From Candidatus Bipolaricaulota bacterium (GTDB taxonomy: Bacteria; Bipolaricaulota; Bipolaricaulia; RBG-16-55-9; DRXL01), in assembly GCA_025061735.1 (NCBI GenBank), contig JANXAU010000048.1:1-45534 (forward strand): 45,534 nt of DNA, in the 5' to 3' direction. Every line of letters begins with the position of its first letter. Within the stretch, counting starts at the first letter, position 1. The notes beneath the pieces were generated by a model. That model saw nothing but the letters and a program-made list of their open reading frames with translations. It did no database searches and was not told the origin of the DNA. Positions 34,077 through 40,748 of the stretch are shown here, piece by piece. The translations under genes and the position numbers were made by a program.

Positions 34077-35279
34077 CTATCGCGTCTTTGTATACGCTTG
34101 CAATCCCTCGCGCAAGATTCGCATGGCTCTCCGGAGCGCATCGGTGTTGAGCACGTAAGCGATGCGCACTTCGTCGCGGCCCTTGCCCGGAGTCGCATAA
34201 AACTCGGCCGCCGGTGCGAGCATCACGGTCTCGTTTTGGAGCGCAAAATCCGTGAGCAGCCAACGCACAAAATGCTCGGCGTCTTCCACAGGGAGCTTCG
34301 CGATCACATAGAACGCCCCCTGCGGCTTGGCACAGATCACCCCCGGCATCCGCTGCAGCTCTGAATAGACAAGATCGCGCCGCCGCGCAAACTCCGAGAT
34401 CATCTCGCGCACGTAATTCTGATACTGTGAAGATTTTAAGAGATGGATCAGCCCGTACTGCTCAAGCGTCGGCGGCGAGAGCCGCGCCTGCGCAAATTTT
34501 AACGCCGACTCCATCACCGAGGCGTTCTTGCTCGCGATGACTCCTAAGCGCGCCCCGCACGCCGAAAATCTCTTAGAAATGCTATCAACCAAGATCGCAC
34601 GATCTTCTACCCCAGAAAGCTGCAACGCGCTGATCGCCTGTGCACCATCGTAGGTGAACTCGCGATAGACTTCGTCAGAGATCAGATAGAGATGGTGCGT
34701 GCGCGCGATCTCCGCGAGCATCTCTAGCTCGGCTTTGGTGTAGACGACCCCCGTCGGGTTGCCGGGATTGCAGAAGAGAATCGCCCTTGTCTTGGGCGTG
34801 ATCTTGCTCTCTATCAATTTTCGCTCTGGGAGACGAAAGCCCTCTTCGGCCCTGGTCTCGATGGGCACGATTTGAACTCCCGTGATCTGCGCGTAGGAGT
34901 TATAGTTGGTGTAGAACGGCTCCGGGACTAGAATCTCGTCGCCGACATCGGTGACCGCTAGGAGCGCGAACGTGATCGCTTCGCTGCCCCCCGTCGTGAC
35001 GATCAGCTCGTCGCGCGTGAGCGCGATCCCAAACGTCCGATAGTACTCTGCCAGCGCGTCGAGCGCCTCGTCCAGCCCTTGGGAGGGGCTGTAGGCCAAG
35101 ACACCTTGAGCAGCTTGACGAATGCCGTCGAAATACTCTTTGGGCGTGGGAATGTCGGGCTGCCCGATGTTTAGGTGATAGACTCGCTTTCCGGCGCGCT
35201 TGGCCTGATCGGCGAGGGGCTTGAGTTTGCGGATCGGCGAGGCCTGAACGGTTCTGGCTCGCTGGCTGATGGGCAGCAT
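34077..35279 (-). CDS. class I aminotransferase (aspartate aminotransferase family)
   Basis: A 400-residue PLP aminotransferase. HLNIGQPDIPTPKEY, FCNPGNPTGVVYTKAEL and SDEVYREFTYDG are family motifs, and the PLP Lys is in SISKRFSACGARLG. Amino-acid specificity is uncertain. ATG 35279 has AAGGAGGAACC upstream. It begins an operon with tlyA and coaE. Confidence 0.9.
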   Translation of the reverse strand: MLPISQRARTVQASPIRKLKPLADQAKRAGKRVYHLNIGQPDIPTPKEYFDGIRQAAQGVLAYSPSQGLDEALDALAEYYRTFGIALTRDELIVTTGGSEAITFALLAVTDVGDEILVPEPFYTNYNSYAQITGVQIVPIETRAEEGFRLPERKLIESKITPKTRAILFCNPGNPTGVVYTKAELEMLAEIARTHHLYLISDEVYREFTYDGAQAISALQLSGVEDRAILVDSISKRFSACGARLGVIASKNASVMESALKFAQARLSPPTLEQYGLIHLLKSSQYQNYVREMISEFARRRDLVYSELQRMPGVICAKPQGAFYVIAKLPVEDAEHFVRWLLTDFALQNETVMLAPAAEFYATPGKGRDEVRIAYVLNTDALRRAMRILREGLQAYTKTR

Positions 35280-35352
35280 GGTTCCTCCTTGTGAGGCCCC
35301 TCCCCCCAACCCTTCACAGATATGGGAAGTGGGCAAGGGGATTAGGCTCTCA

Positions 35353-35470
35353 GCTCGGGTCGGCCCGCTCCAGATGCAGCGCCCGCAGGGGGCGTCTTAC
35401 CGTTGCTCCCTTCCGGGCCTGGCGGGGTTCGACGGCCTGCGCCGCCGCTCCGCAGCGAGCCGACCCCAGC
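35353..35470 (-). ncRNA. ffs: signal recognition particle RNA, small bacterial type
   Basis: About 118 nt on the minus strand. The conserved tip is plain: CAGGCCCGGAAGGGAGCAAC followed by GGTAAGACG. The 5' arm GCTGGGGTCGGCTCGCT pairs with the 3' arm AGCGGGCCGACCCGAGC along the long hairpin. Its 5' end abuts the 80-bp element 35471-35550, and tRNA-Ser lies just beyond, so the two RNAs probably share a precursor. Confidence 0.92.
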
Positions 35471-35550
35471 CCAGACTTCGTCTGGACTGTACGCCTTTGC
35501 CGGCCGCGGGCCGGCAAAGATGAAAGTCAAGCGAAGCTTGCGAAGTCTGG
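35471..35550 (-). repeat. 80-bp element with terminal inverted repeats between tRNA-Ser and SRP RNA
   Basis: Exactly 80 bp, bounded by CCAGACTTCG and CGAAGTCTGG. In the sense of transcription it starts right after the tRNA-Ser CCA end and stops at the SRP RNA 5' end. Inside are an 8-bp hairpin (TTTGCCGG/CCGGCAAA) and a CCAGAC/GTCTGG hairpin. A relative lies in the other orientation at 40213-40282. Confidence 0.85.
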
Positions 35551-35640
35551 TGGCGGAGAGGGTGGGATTTGAACCCACGACCGGCTTTCGCCGGTACGTG
35601 CTCTCCAGGCACGCCCCTTAGTCCACTCGGACACCTCTCC
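35551..35640 (-). tRNA. tRNA-Ser (anticodon GGA)
   Basis: 90 nt with CCA encoded. The acceptor GGAGAGG opens it, the anticodon loop is CTGGAGA, there is a long variable arm (CCGGCGAAAGCCGG) and the T-loop is GTTCAAAT. Its 3' end abuts the element at 35471-35550. Confidence 0.95.
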
Positions 35641-35663
35641 ACAACGAATGATTATCACGCCAA

Positions 35664-35692
35664 AGTTTAGCTCAAACGCGCCGAGCTGTCAA
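35664..35692 (-). promoter_or_regulatory. promoter for tRNA-Ser and SRP RNA
   Basis: Perfect -35 TTGACA (35687-35692), 17-bp spacer, -10 TAAACT (35664-35669) on the minus strand, about 24 bp before the tRNA. Confidence 0.75.
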
Positions 35693-35710
35693 TCTCAACG
35701 CTCGCGCAAC

Positions 35711-35739
35711 TTGCACTTTTCCCCCAAACAACGCATACT
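35711..35739 (+). promoter_or_regulatory. promoter for the Rad52-like gene
   Basis: -35 TTGCAC (35711-35716), 17-bp spacer, -10 CATACT (35734-35739). The ribosome binding site GGGTGA and ATG at 35770 follow. Confidence 0.55.
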
Positions 35740-35769
35740 TAAAGCCGACGAAAGTGGGTGACTCTCAGT

Positions 35770-36453
35770 ATGCCGGACTTGTTCAAAGAGGGCAAGGACC
35801 ACCGCCGGACGATCTTCACCCCAGAGCAGATCGCGGAGCTTCAGAAGCCCATAGACGAATCGCGCGTCCAGCGCCGCCCCGACGGACTGACCTATCTGCC
35901 GACGTATGATGTCATCGAGACGGCAAATAGAATCTTCGGCTACGGCGGCTGGCAGCGCGAGATCAAGCGCTTGGAGAAGATCTACGAAGACGAATCTGAA
36001 GGGACTTACAGCGTCGCTTATCTCTGTGAGTATCGGATTCGCATCGGCGATATCGTTCACGAGGACGTGGGCTTTGGCTCTGGGGTGAGCCAGACCGATC
36101 CCGCGCGCGCTCACGAAACCGCCCTCAAGGGAGCCGTCTCCGACGCGCTCAAGCGCTGCTTCCGCGCCCTGGGCGATCAGTTCGGCCTGGGTCTGTACAA
36201 GAAACACGAAGCCGAAGTCGAAGAGTATTCCGCGATGCCGTTGGCCACCGACGCCCAAGTGGGCCGGCTGCGCAAGGAGCTGCGCGCCGCCAATCTCAAA
36301 GAGAAAGAGCTGATAGATTACATCAACGCCCACATGGGCACGCGCTACGCGCGTCTAGAAGAGCTGCCCCTCAAAGTCGCAAGCCGCGCGATTGATCGCT
36401 TCATCAAAGACCGCGAGAGCTTCGTCAAAGAGATCAAGGGCACCAAGGGGTAA
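35770..36453 (+). CDS. Rad52/Rad22-family single-strand annealing protein
   Basis: A 227-residue protein. The N-terminal half matches the Rad52 annealing core: YLPTYDVIETANRIFGYGGW, followed by the strand pair around VAYLCEYRIRIG and the helix ETALKGAVSDALKRCFRALG. Such proteins bind single strands and pair complementary DNA in recombination and repair. Rad52-type proteins in bacteria are scattered and often linked to phages, but no phage genes are near. The C-terminus (about 150-227) is helical and lysine-rich and may bind partners. ATG 35770 is preferred over an upstream GTG at 35758. ychF follows 2 bp later. Confidence 0.85.
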   Translation: MPDLFKEGKDHRRTIFTPEQIAELQKPIDESRVQRRPDGLTYLPTYDVIETANRIFGYGGWQREIKRLEKIYEDESEGTYSVAYLCEYRIRIGDIVHEDVGFGSGVSQTDPARAHETALKGAVSDALKRCFRALGDQFGLGLYKKHEAEVEEYSAMPLATDAQVGRLRKELRAANLKEKELIDYINAHMGTRYARLEELPLKVASRAIDRFIKDRESFVKEIKGTKG

Positions 36454-36455
36454 TC

Positions 36456-37544
36456 ATGGGCTTCAGTTGCGGGTTGGTGGGGCTACCCAACGTCGGCAAG
36501 AGCACGATCTTTAACGCGCTCACCAACGCCGGTGCCAAGGTCGAGAACTACCCGTTCACGACGATTGAGGCCAACGTCGGCGTCGTCGCCGTGCCCGATC
36601 CCCGATTGGATCAGCTTCACAAGCTCTTCCCCGAAAAGAAGAAAGTCCCGACGACGCTGCACTTTGTAGATATTGCAGGCTTGGTAAAGGGGGCCAGCGA
36701 GGGCCAAGGGCTGGGGAATCAGTTCTTGTCCGAGATCCGCAACGTAGACGCGATTGTTCACGTCGTGCGCTGCTTTGAGGACCCCAACGTCGTGCACGTG
36801 GACGGCGCGCTCGACCCAAAACGCGATATCGAAGTCATCGAGACAGAGCTGATGCTCAAAGATTTAGAGATTATCGAGAAGCGCGCGAAGTCGTTGGCGT
36901 CGCGGGTGAAGGTCGGCGACAAGAGTGCCAAGGCCGAGTACGAGTTTTATCTGCGCTTGCGGGAGGCGCTCGCGCAGGGCCGGCCCATTCGCTCTGTCAG
37001 TTTACACGAGCATGAGCGCCCGTTTCTCAAAGAGCTGAACCCGCTGACGCTCAAGCCCGTCTTGTTCGCCGCCAACGTCGGGGATGGGGGCGAGAACGAG
37101 TTCTCCAAGGTTGTCGAGCGCCTGGCGGCCGAGCGGGGCACGAAGGCTATTGTCTTGCGCGGGCGCTTGGAGGCCGAGGTGGTCGAAGCGGCCGAGACCG
37201 AAGAGGAGCGCCAAGTCTTTCGGCGCGAGTGGGGGATCGAAGAGTCTGGGTTAGAGCGATTGATCCGTGCGGGGTATGAGCTGTTGCACTTGGTGACGTT
37301 CTACACGATTGACGGGCCGGAGGTGCGGGCGTGGACGGTCGTAGAGGGGACGCACGCGCCGCAGGCGGGCGCGAAGATTCACACCGATTTCGCCGAGCGC
37401 TTCGTGCAATGCGAAGTCGCGCGCTGGGACGAACTCGTCAAGGAAGGCTCGCTGGCGAGGCTGCGCGAGAAGGGGCACTTATATCGTCATGGCGAGAAGT
37501 ATATCGTCCAAGATGGGGATGTCATTCACTTTGTGGTGGCTTAA
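36456..37544 (+). CDS. ychF: YchF/Ola1-family ATPase
   Basis: A 362-residue P-loop protein of the Obg group that binds ATP and associates with ribosomes. GLPNVGKST is the P-loop, DIAGLVKGAS the switch region, FAANVGDGG the altered base-specificity motif, and the C-terminal TGS-like domain includes TFYTIDGPEVRAW. Length and motifs are normal. Confidence 0.95.
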   Translation: MGFSCGLVGLPNVGKSTIFNALTNAGAKVENYPFTTIEANVGVVAVPDPRLDQLHKLFPEKKKVPTTLHFVDIAGLVKGASEGQGLGNQFLSEIRNVDAIVHVVRCFEDPNVVHVDGALDPKRDIEVIETELMLKDLEIIEKRAKSLASRVKVGDKSAKAEYEFYLRLREALAQGRPIRSVSLHEHERPFLKELNPLTLKPVLFAANVGDGGENEFSKVVERLAAERGTKAIVLRGRLEAEVVEAAETEEERQVFRREWGIEESGLERLIRAGYELLHLVTFYTIDGPEVRAWTVVEGTHAPQAGAKIHTDFAERFVQCEVARWDELVKEGSLARLREKGHLYRHGEKYIVQDGDVIHFVVA

Positions 37545-37550
37545 TAAGCT

Positions 37551-38474
37551 ATGAGCTATCTTGCGACTTACTCGATCGTTGCGCTGGACGCCGAGATGGG
37601 GGAGTTTGGGGTGGCGGTGCAGTCGCGGGCCTTTCGCGCGGGCGCCATCGTGCCCCATGCCAAGGCGGGGGTTGGCGCCATCGCCAGCCAGGCGTTGGCC
37701 AATCTCTCCTACGGCCCCAAGGGCTTGGCGCTCTTAGAGGCGGGCCTCAGCGCCGCGGAGACCCTAGAGAAGCTCATCTCCGAAGACGAGCACCGCGAGC
37801 ATCGTCAGCTGGCCGTGATAGACTCCCAGGGCCGCATCGCGCAGCACACGGGGAGGGAGTGTCTGGCCTGGGCGGGGCATCGAGCGGGCGCGAGCTGGGC
37901 GGCTCAGGGGAATATCTTGGCCAGCTCCGAGGTCATCGCGGCGATGGGCGAGGCGTTTGAGAAGACCGACGGAATCTTGGCCGAGAGGCTGATGGCCGCT
38001 CTGGAGGCGGCTCAAGCGGCCGGAGGCGACCGGCGGGGCCAACAAGCCGGCGCGATCTTGGTAGTGCGCGCCAATGCGTATTTTGATGGACCCTTCGATA
38101 GGCTGGTCGACATCCGGGTAGACGATCACCCCGAGCCGATTCGAGAGCTGCGCCGGCTCTTGGAGATCGCCTTGCCGTCGGTCTATCTGCTCAACACGCG
38201 CTTCTTTCTGGAGCGTCGCGCTCCCGAGAGGGCGCGTGCCCTGCTCGACCGCGCGTCCCGCAAAAACCCCCAGCAGCCCCTGGTGCGTCTGGCTCTCGTT
38301 GGATACTACGCCCAGACGCAGCAGCCATCTCAAGCGCTGCGTGAGATAGAGCTTCTATTGGCCCATGCCCCGTCCGAAGATCGGGAGAGCATGAAGCGCT
38401 ATTTGAGAACCAACGCGTTCTTTGCGCCGTTGCACCACGAGCGGGAGTTTCAGCGCCTGACGAGCGGCTATTGA
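37551..38474 (+). CDS. DUF1028 Ntn-hydrolase-like protein with C-terminal helical repeat
   Basis: A 307-residue protein. The first 200 residues match DUF1028 (TYSIVALDAEMGEFGVAVQS, GVGAIASQALAN, GDRRGQQAGAILVV), a family with an Ntn-hydrolase-like fold and no proven reaction. The rest (about 205-307) looks like a TPR-type helical repeat, including ALVGYYAQTQQPSQALREI, which may bind a partner. It starts 7 bp after ychF and its end overlaps the convergent rpsR by 7 bp. Confidence 0.85.
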   Translation: MSYLATYSIVALDAEMGEFGVAVQSRAFRAGAIVPHAKAGVGAIASQALANLSYGPKGLALLEAGLSAAETLEKLISEDEHREHRQLAVIDSQGRIAQHTGRECLAWAGHRAGASWAAQGNILASSEVIAAMGEAFEKTDGILAERLMAALEAAQAAGGDRRGQQAGAILVVRANAYFDGPFDRLVDIRVDDHPEPIRELRRLLEIALPSVYLLNTRFFLERRAPERARALLDRASRKNPQQPLVRLALVGYYAQTQQPSQALREIELLLAHAPSEDRESMKRYLRTNAFFAPLHHEREFQRLTSGY

Positions 38475-38722
38475 TGGTCCGTGCCGTAGGGGAGGAGCGC
38501 CAGTTGGCGCGCGCGCTTGATCTCGCGGGCCACACGGCGTTGGTGCTTGGCGCAGAGCCGCGAGGCCCGGCGCGGCAGGATCTTGCCCAGCTTGTTCATG
38601 TAGCGCTTCAGCTCTTCGGGCTGCTTGTAAGAGACCGGGGTCTTGCTCTCGCAGAGCTTGCAGTCCTCGCGGCTCTTGGTCTTGAGCTTGGAGCTGGCTT
38701 TCACTTTCTGCGGGCGTTCCAT
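38468..38722 (-). CDS. rpsR: ribosomal protein S18, zinc-binding form
   Basis: An 84-residue S18. The Cys pairs CKLC and the later LCAKHQR suggest the zinc-bearing version, common in thermophiles. YKQPEELKRYMNKLGKILPR is the conserved core. It is the last gene of rpsF-ssb-rpsR; rplI, which often follows, is absent here. Confidence 0.95.
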   Translation of the reverse strand: MERPQKVKASSKLKTKSREDCKLCESKTPVSYKQPEELKRYMNKLGKILPRRASRLCAKHQRRVAREIKRARQLALLPYGTDHQ

Positions 38723-38725
38723 AGA

Positions 38726-39130
38726 TTAAAACGGGACTTCTTCGTCACCTCCGACGATGGGGTCAGGGGGAGAGAGGGCTTCGCTCTCCCCCTCTTCTTT
38801 GCGGCTTCCCAAAAAGACGACGTTCTCGGCGACGACCTCGGTGACCTTACGCGGCTCGCCCTCGTCGGGCTGGAAGGTGTAGATGCGTAGGCGCCCCTCC
38901 ACGGCGACTTGGCGGCCCTTGGCCAAGAAGTTGGCGCAATTTTCCGCCTGGGGGCCCCAGACGACGATCGGGACAAACGTGGCCTCCTCTTGGAGGTTGC
39001 CGTCGCGGTCGCGCCAGCGGCGGTTGACGGCGATCTGGAAGCGCGTGCGCGCCGTCCCGTTCTGGGTGTAGCGCAGCTCGGGATCGCTCGTCAGGTTCCC
39101 CACCAAAATCACGCGATTGAGGCTGGCCAT
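38726..39130 (-). CDS. ssb: single-stranded DNA-binding protein
   Basis: A 134-residue SSB with an OB fold (NRVILVGNLTSDPELRYTQ) and the acidic C-terminal tip DEEVPF that recruits repair proteins. The linker is short. It lies 7 bp after rpsF and 3 bp before rpsR. Confidence 0.95.
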   Translation of the reverse strand: MASLNRVILVGNLTSDPELRYTQNGTARTRFQIAVNRRWRDRDGNLQEEATFVPIVVWGPQAENCANFLAKGRQVAVEGRLRIYTFQPDEGEPRKVTEVVAENVVFLGSRKEEGESEALSPPDPIVGGDEEVPF

Positions 39131-39137
39131 AGGGCGC

Positions 39138-39428
39138 TTAGCACTGCTGTGCTATCTGGTAACGCAGCACGTTCTCATCCAATTTGAAGCGCTCGTCGAG
39201 GCGTCGGATCTGCTCGGGGGTCGCTTGGAACTCCATTAGAACGTAATAGCCTTTGTCGAAGTGCTGGATCTCGTAGGCCAGCACGCGCAGGCCCCAGGGA
39301 TCGGTCTTGAGGAGCTTTCCTCCCGATTCTTCAACGGTTCTTTCAAACTTCTTGACGAGGCTCCCTATCTGCTCTTCGTTCAGATCTGGTCGCAAGATAT
39401 ACAAAGCCTCATAAGAGCGAATAGGCAT
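39138..39428 (-). CDS. rpsF: ribosomal protein S6
   Basis: A 96-residue S6 with the family N-terminus RSYEALYILRPDL and the central LLKTDPWGLRVLAYEI. The Lys/Glu-rich tail of some S6 proteins is missing. The ribosome binding site is AAGGAAGA. It is the first gene of the operon with ssb and rpsR. Confidence 0.95.
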   Translation of the reverse strand: MPIRSYEALYILRPDLNEEQIGSLVKKFERTVEESGGKLLKTDPWGLRVLAYEIQHFDKGYYVLMEFQATPEQIRRLDERFKLDENVLRYQIAQQC

Positions 39429-39463
39429 AGAGAATCTTCCTTAGTGGCGATGCGGTGCCTGAA

Positions 39464-39492
39464 AGTATAGCAGAAGAAGGGGAGGCTGTCAA
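39464..39492 (-). promoter_or_regulatory. consensus promoter for rpsF-ssb-rpsR
   Basis: Perfect -35 TTGACA (39487-39492), 17-bp spacer, -10 TATACT (39464-39469) on the minus strand, with a leader of about 29 nt. Confidence 0.8.
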
Positions 39493-39525
39493 AGGGTGGG
39501 AGTCTATAGCTAGCGAGGGCTTGGA

Positions 39526-39822
39526 TTGCCAGGTAGAGTAACTTTTGGAGATCAACTGGCGCAATGGCGGACGGCGGGAGTAGATTGTGAATGGATTATA
39601 TATTGTCCGCACAATGTCCACACATTAAGAAGGACGGATTTAATAAAGCAAGCCATTCAGGAATTTCTAAAAAAGCGAGAAAAGACCGGGCATTAAAACT
39701 TGGCGGGCAAGCTTTCAATAAAGAAGCTTGAACTGTTGATAGGGAAGGAGGATGCCCTCGCCGTGAAGGCTTCAAAAGAGTTGATAGAGCAAGGTGAGAG
39801 GCTTGCCCGAAAGCTTGCGTAA
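39526..39822 (+). pseudogene. decayed antitoxin-like reading frames
   Basis: One frame split by a TAA at 39694. The first piece ends in RRTDLIKQAIQEFLKKREKT, which resembles the helical end of ribbon-helix-helix antitoxins. The second ends in SKELIEQGERLARKLA at 39822, overlapping the start of the PIN-like fragment, as expected in a VapBC-type pair. No convincing start codon or ribosome binding site is visible. The A+T content is higher than in the neighbours. Confidence 0.35.
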
Positions 39823-40034
39823 GATCGTGATTGATACTTCTGCGCTCATCTCTCTGGTTCAAAGCCATGCACGAGCTTCGTGCATATTCGTTGCAGTATG
39901 GATTTGATTTGGGGGTAGGCGCAGTGCTTATTCAAGCGTTGGTGTTGAGGGGGAAGTTAGAAGAAGCGTTGAATAAACTTGAACTTATTGCATCAAAACG
40001 GAATTGGATGGGAAGACCCATCTATGAAGCTTAA
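39815..40034 (+). pseudogene. degraded PIN-domain toxin (VapC/DUF3368-like)
   Basis: The 5' piece, from TTG 39815, reads KIVIDTSALISLVQS, the typical start of a PIN nuclease with its first acidic residue. The 3' piece, in another frame and ending at 40034, reads GVGAVLIQALVLRGKLEEAL and ends GRPIYEA, like the C-terminus of DUF3368 proteins. The middle of the domain is missing and the frames do not match. The gene is therefore a remnant with an internal deletion and frameshift. Confidence 0.5.
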
Positions 40035-40054
40035 AGATGCTGGCCCAAAGAGGG

Positions 40055-40131
40055 TGGGAGGGACGACGGGATTTGAACCCGCGACGGTCGGCTCCACAGG
40101 CCGATGCTCTGCCAGGCTGAGCTACGTCCCT
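40055..40131 (-). tRNA. tRNA-His (anticodon GTG)
   Basis: 77 nt with CCA encoded, C as discriminator base, and anticodon loop CTGTGGA. The genome base at 40132 gives the extra G at position -1 typical of tRNA-His. Confidence 0.95.
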
Positions 40132-40139
40132 CGCGAGGG

Positions 40140-40212
40140 CGCGCCCGGCAGGGCTCGAACCTGCAACCTGAGCCTTAGAAGGGCCCTGCTCTTCCGATTG
40201 AGCTACGGGCGC
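40140..40212 (-). tRNA. tRNA-Arg (anticodon TCT)
   Basis: 73 nt including the discriminator base, acceptor GCGCCCG/CGGGCGC, anticodon loop CTTCTAA, T-loop GTTCGAG. CCA is not encoded. It lies 8 bp upstream of tRNA-His, and the element 40213-40282 abuts its 5' end. Confidence 0.95.
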
Positions 40213-40282
40213 ACGAGCTTCGCTTGACCTTTATCTTCCCCACCACAGGTGGGCGAAGGTGTACAGTCCAGACGAAGTCTGG
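40213..40282 (+). repeat. 70-bp relative of the 35471-35550 element, between tRNA-Gly and tRNA-Arg
   Basis: Shares AGCTTCGCTTGAC and the end block GTACAGTCCAGACGAAGTCT plus GG with the other copy, but here the element lies opposite to tRNA transcription. The outer TIR on the tRNA-Arg side is missing. The last three bases double as the CCA of tRNA-Gly. The central hairpin differs in sequence (CCCACC/GGTGGG) yet still pairs. Confidence 0.85.
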
Positions 40283-40354
40283 AGCGGGCGACGGGAGTCG
40301 AACCCGCGACACCTAGCTTGGAAGGCTAGTGCTCTGCCACTGAGCTACGCCCGC
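40280..40354 (-). tRNA. tRNA-Gly (anticodon TCC)
   Basis: 75 nt with CCA encoded, acceptor GCGGGCG/CGCCCGC, anticodon loop CTTCCAA. It is the first RNA of the Gly-Arg-His cluster. Confidence 0.95.
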
Positions 40355-40366
40355 GGTCTGGTCTTA

Positions 40367-40395
40367 ATTGTAGCGCCTCACGGCCTCGCCGTCAA
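40367..40395 (-). promoter_or_regulatory. promoter for the tRNA-Gly/Arg/His cluster
   Basis: -35 TTGACG (40390-40395), 17-bp spacer, -10 TACAAT (40367-40372) on the minus strand, about 13 bp before tRNA-Gly. Confidence 0.75.
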
Positions 40396-40443
40396 CGCGC
40401 TCTCCCCTCCGCCCCTCGTCCAATCCTAGAGTGATCGTCGTCC

Positions 40444-40473
40444 TTGCGCCCTCACGAAGACCCCTCTTAAAAT
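40444..40473 (+). promoter_or_regulatory. promoter for ftsL-ftsI (leaderless)
   Basis: -35 TTGCGC (40444-40449), 18-bp spacer, -10 TAAAAT (40468-40473). The ATG comes nine bases later and has no Shine-Dalgarno sequence. Confidence 0.5.
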
Positions 40474-40482
40474 AAAGACCTA

Positions 40483-40746
40483 ATGAACCGAGGTCTCGTG
40501 GCGTTGCTGATCGTCGCGACGGCGCTTGCTCTCTATTACGTCTGGCAGGGCTGGCAGATCGTCGATCTGTCGACGCGCGTGACCGCCGCGCGCGCGGAGT
40601 GGGAACGGCTGACCCTGCAGAGAGATCGGTTGCGGGTAGAGATCGCCAAGATCTGGTCGCTGGAAGAGATCGAGCGGCAGGCGCGCGAGCGCCTGGGCAT
40701 GAAGAAGCCCTCCCCCAAGCGCCTGGTGCTCCCTGCGCGGCGCTAG
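40483..40746 (+). CDS. ftsL: FtsL/DivIC-like cell division protein
   Basis: An 87-residue protein with one membrane helix (about 5-20), a coiled-coil segment (about 28-65, including RAEWERLTLQRDRLRVEIA) and a Lys/Pro/Arg-rich tail. Size, topology and position just before ftsI support FtsL, which helps assemble the septal peptidoglycan machine. Sequence alone cannot separate FtsL from DivIC. Confidence 0.75.
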   Translation: MNRGLVALLIVATALALYYVWQGWQIVDLSTRVTAARAEWERLTLQRDRLRVEIAKIWSLEEIERQARERLGMKKPSPKRLVLPARR

Positions 40747-40748
40747 CC

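Noticed and set aside
38468-39428. Unusual arrangement of the S6-SSB-S18 operon without L9
   Set aside because: Loss or relocation of rplI from this operon is common among bacteria and not remarkable alone.
39596-39868. A 90-codon minus-strand frame upstream of rpsF
   Set aside because: It lies opposite the toxin-antitoxin remnant, which gives recognisable protein on the plus strand.
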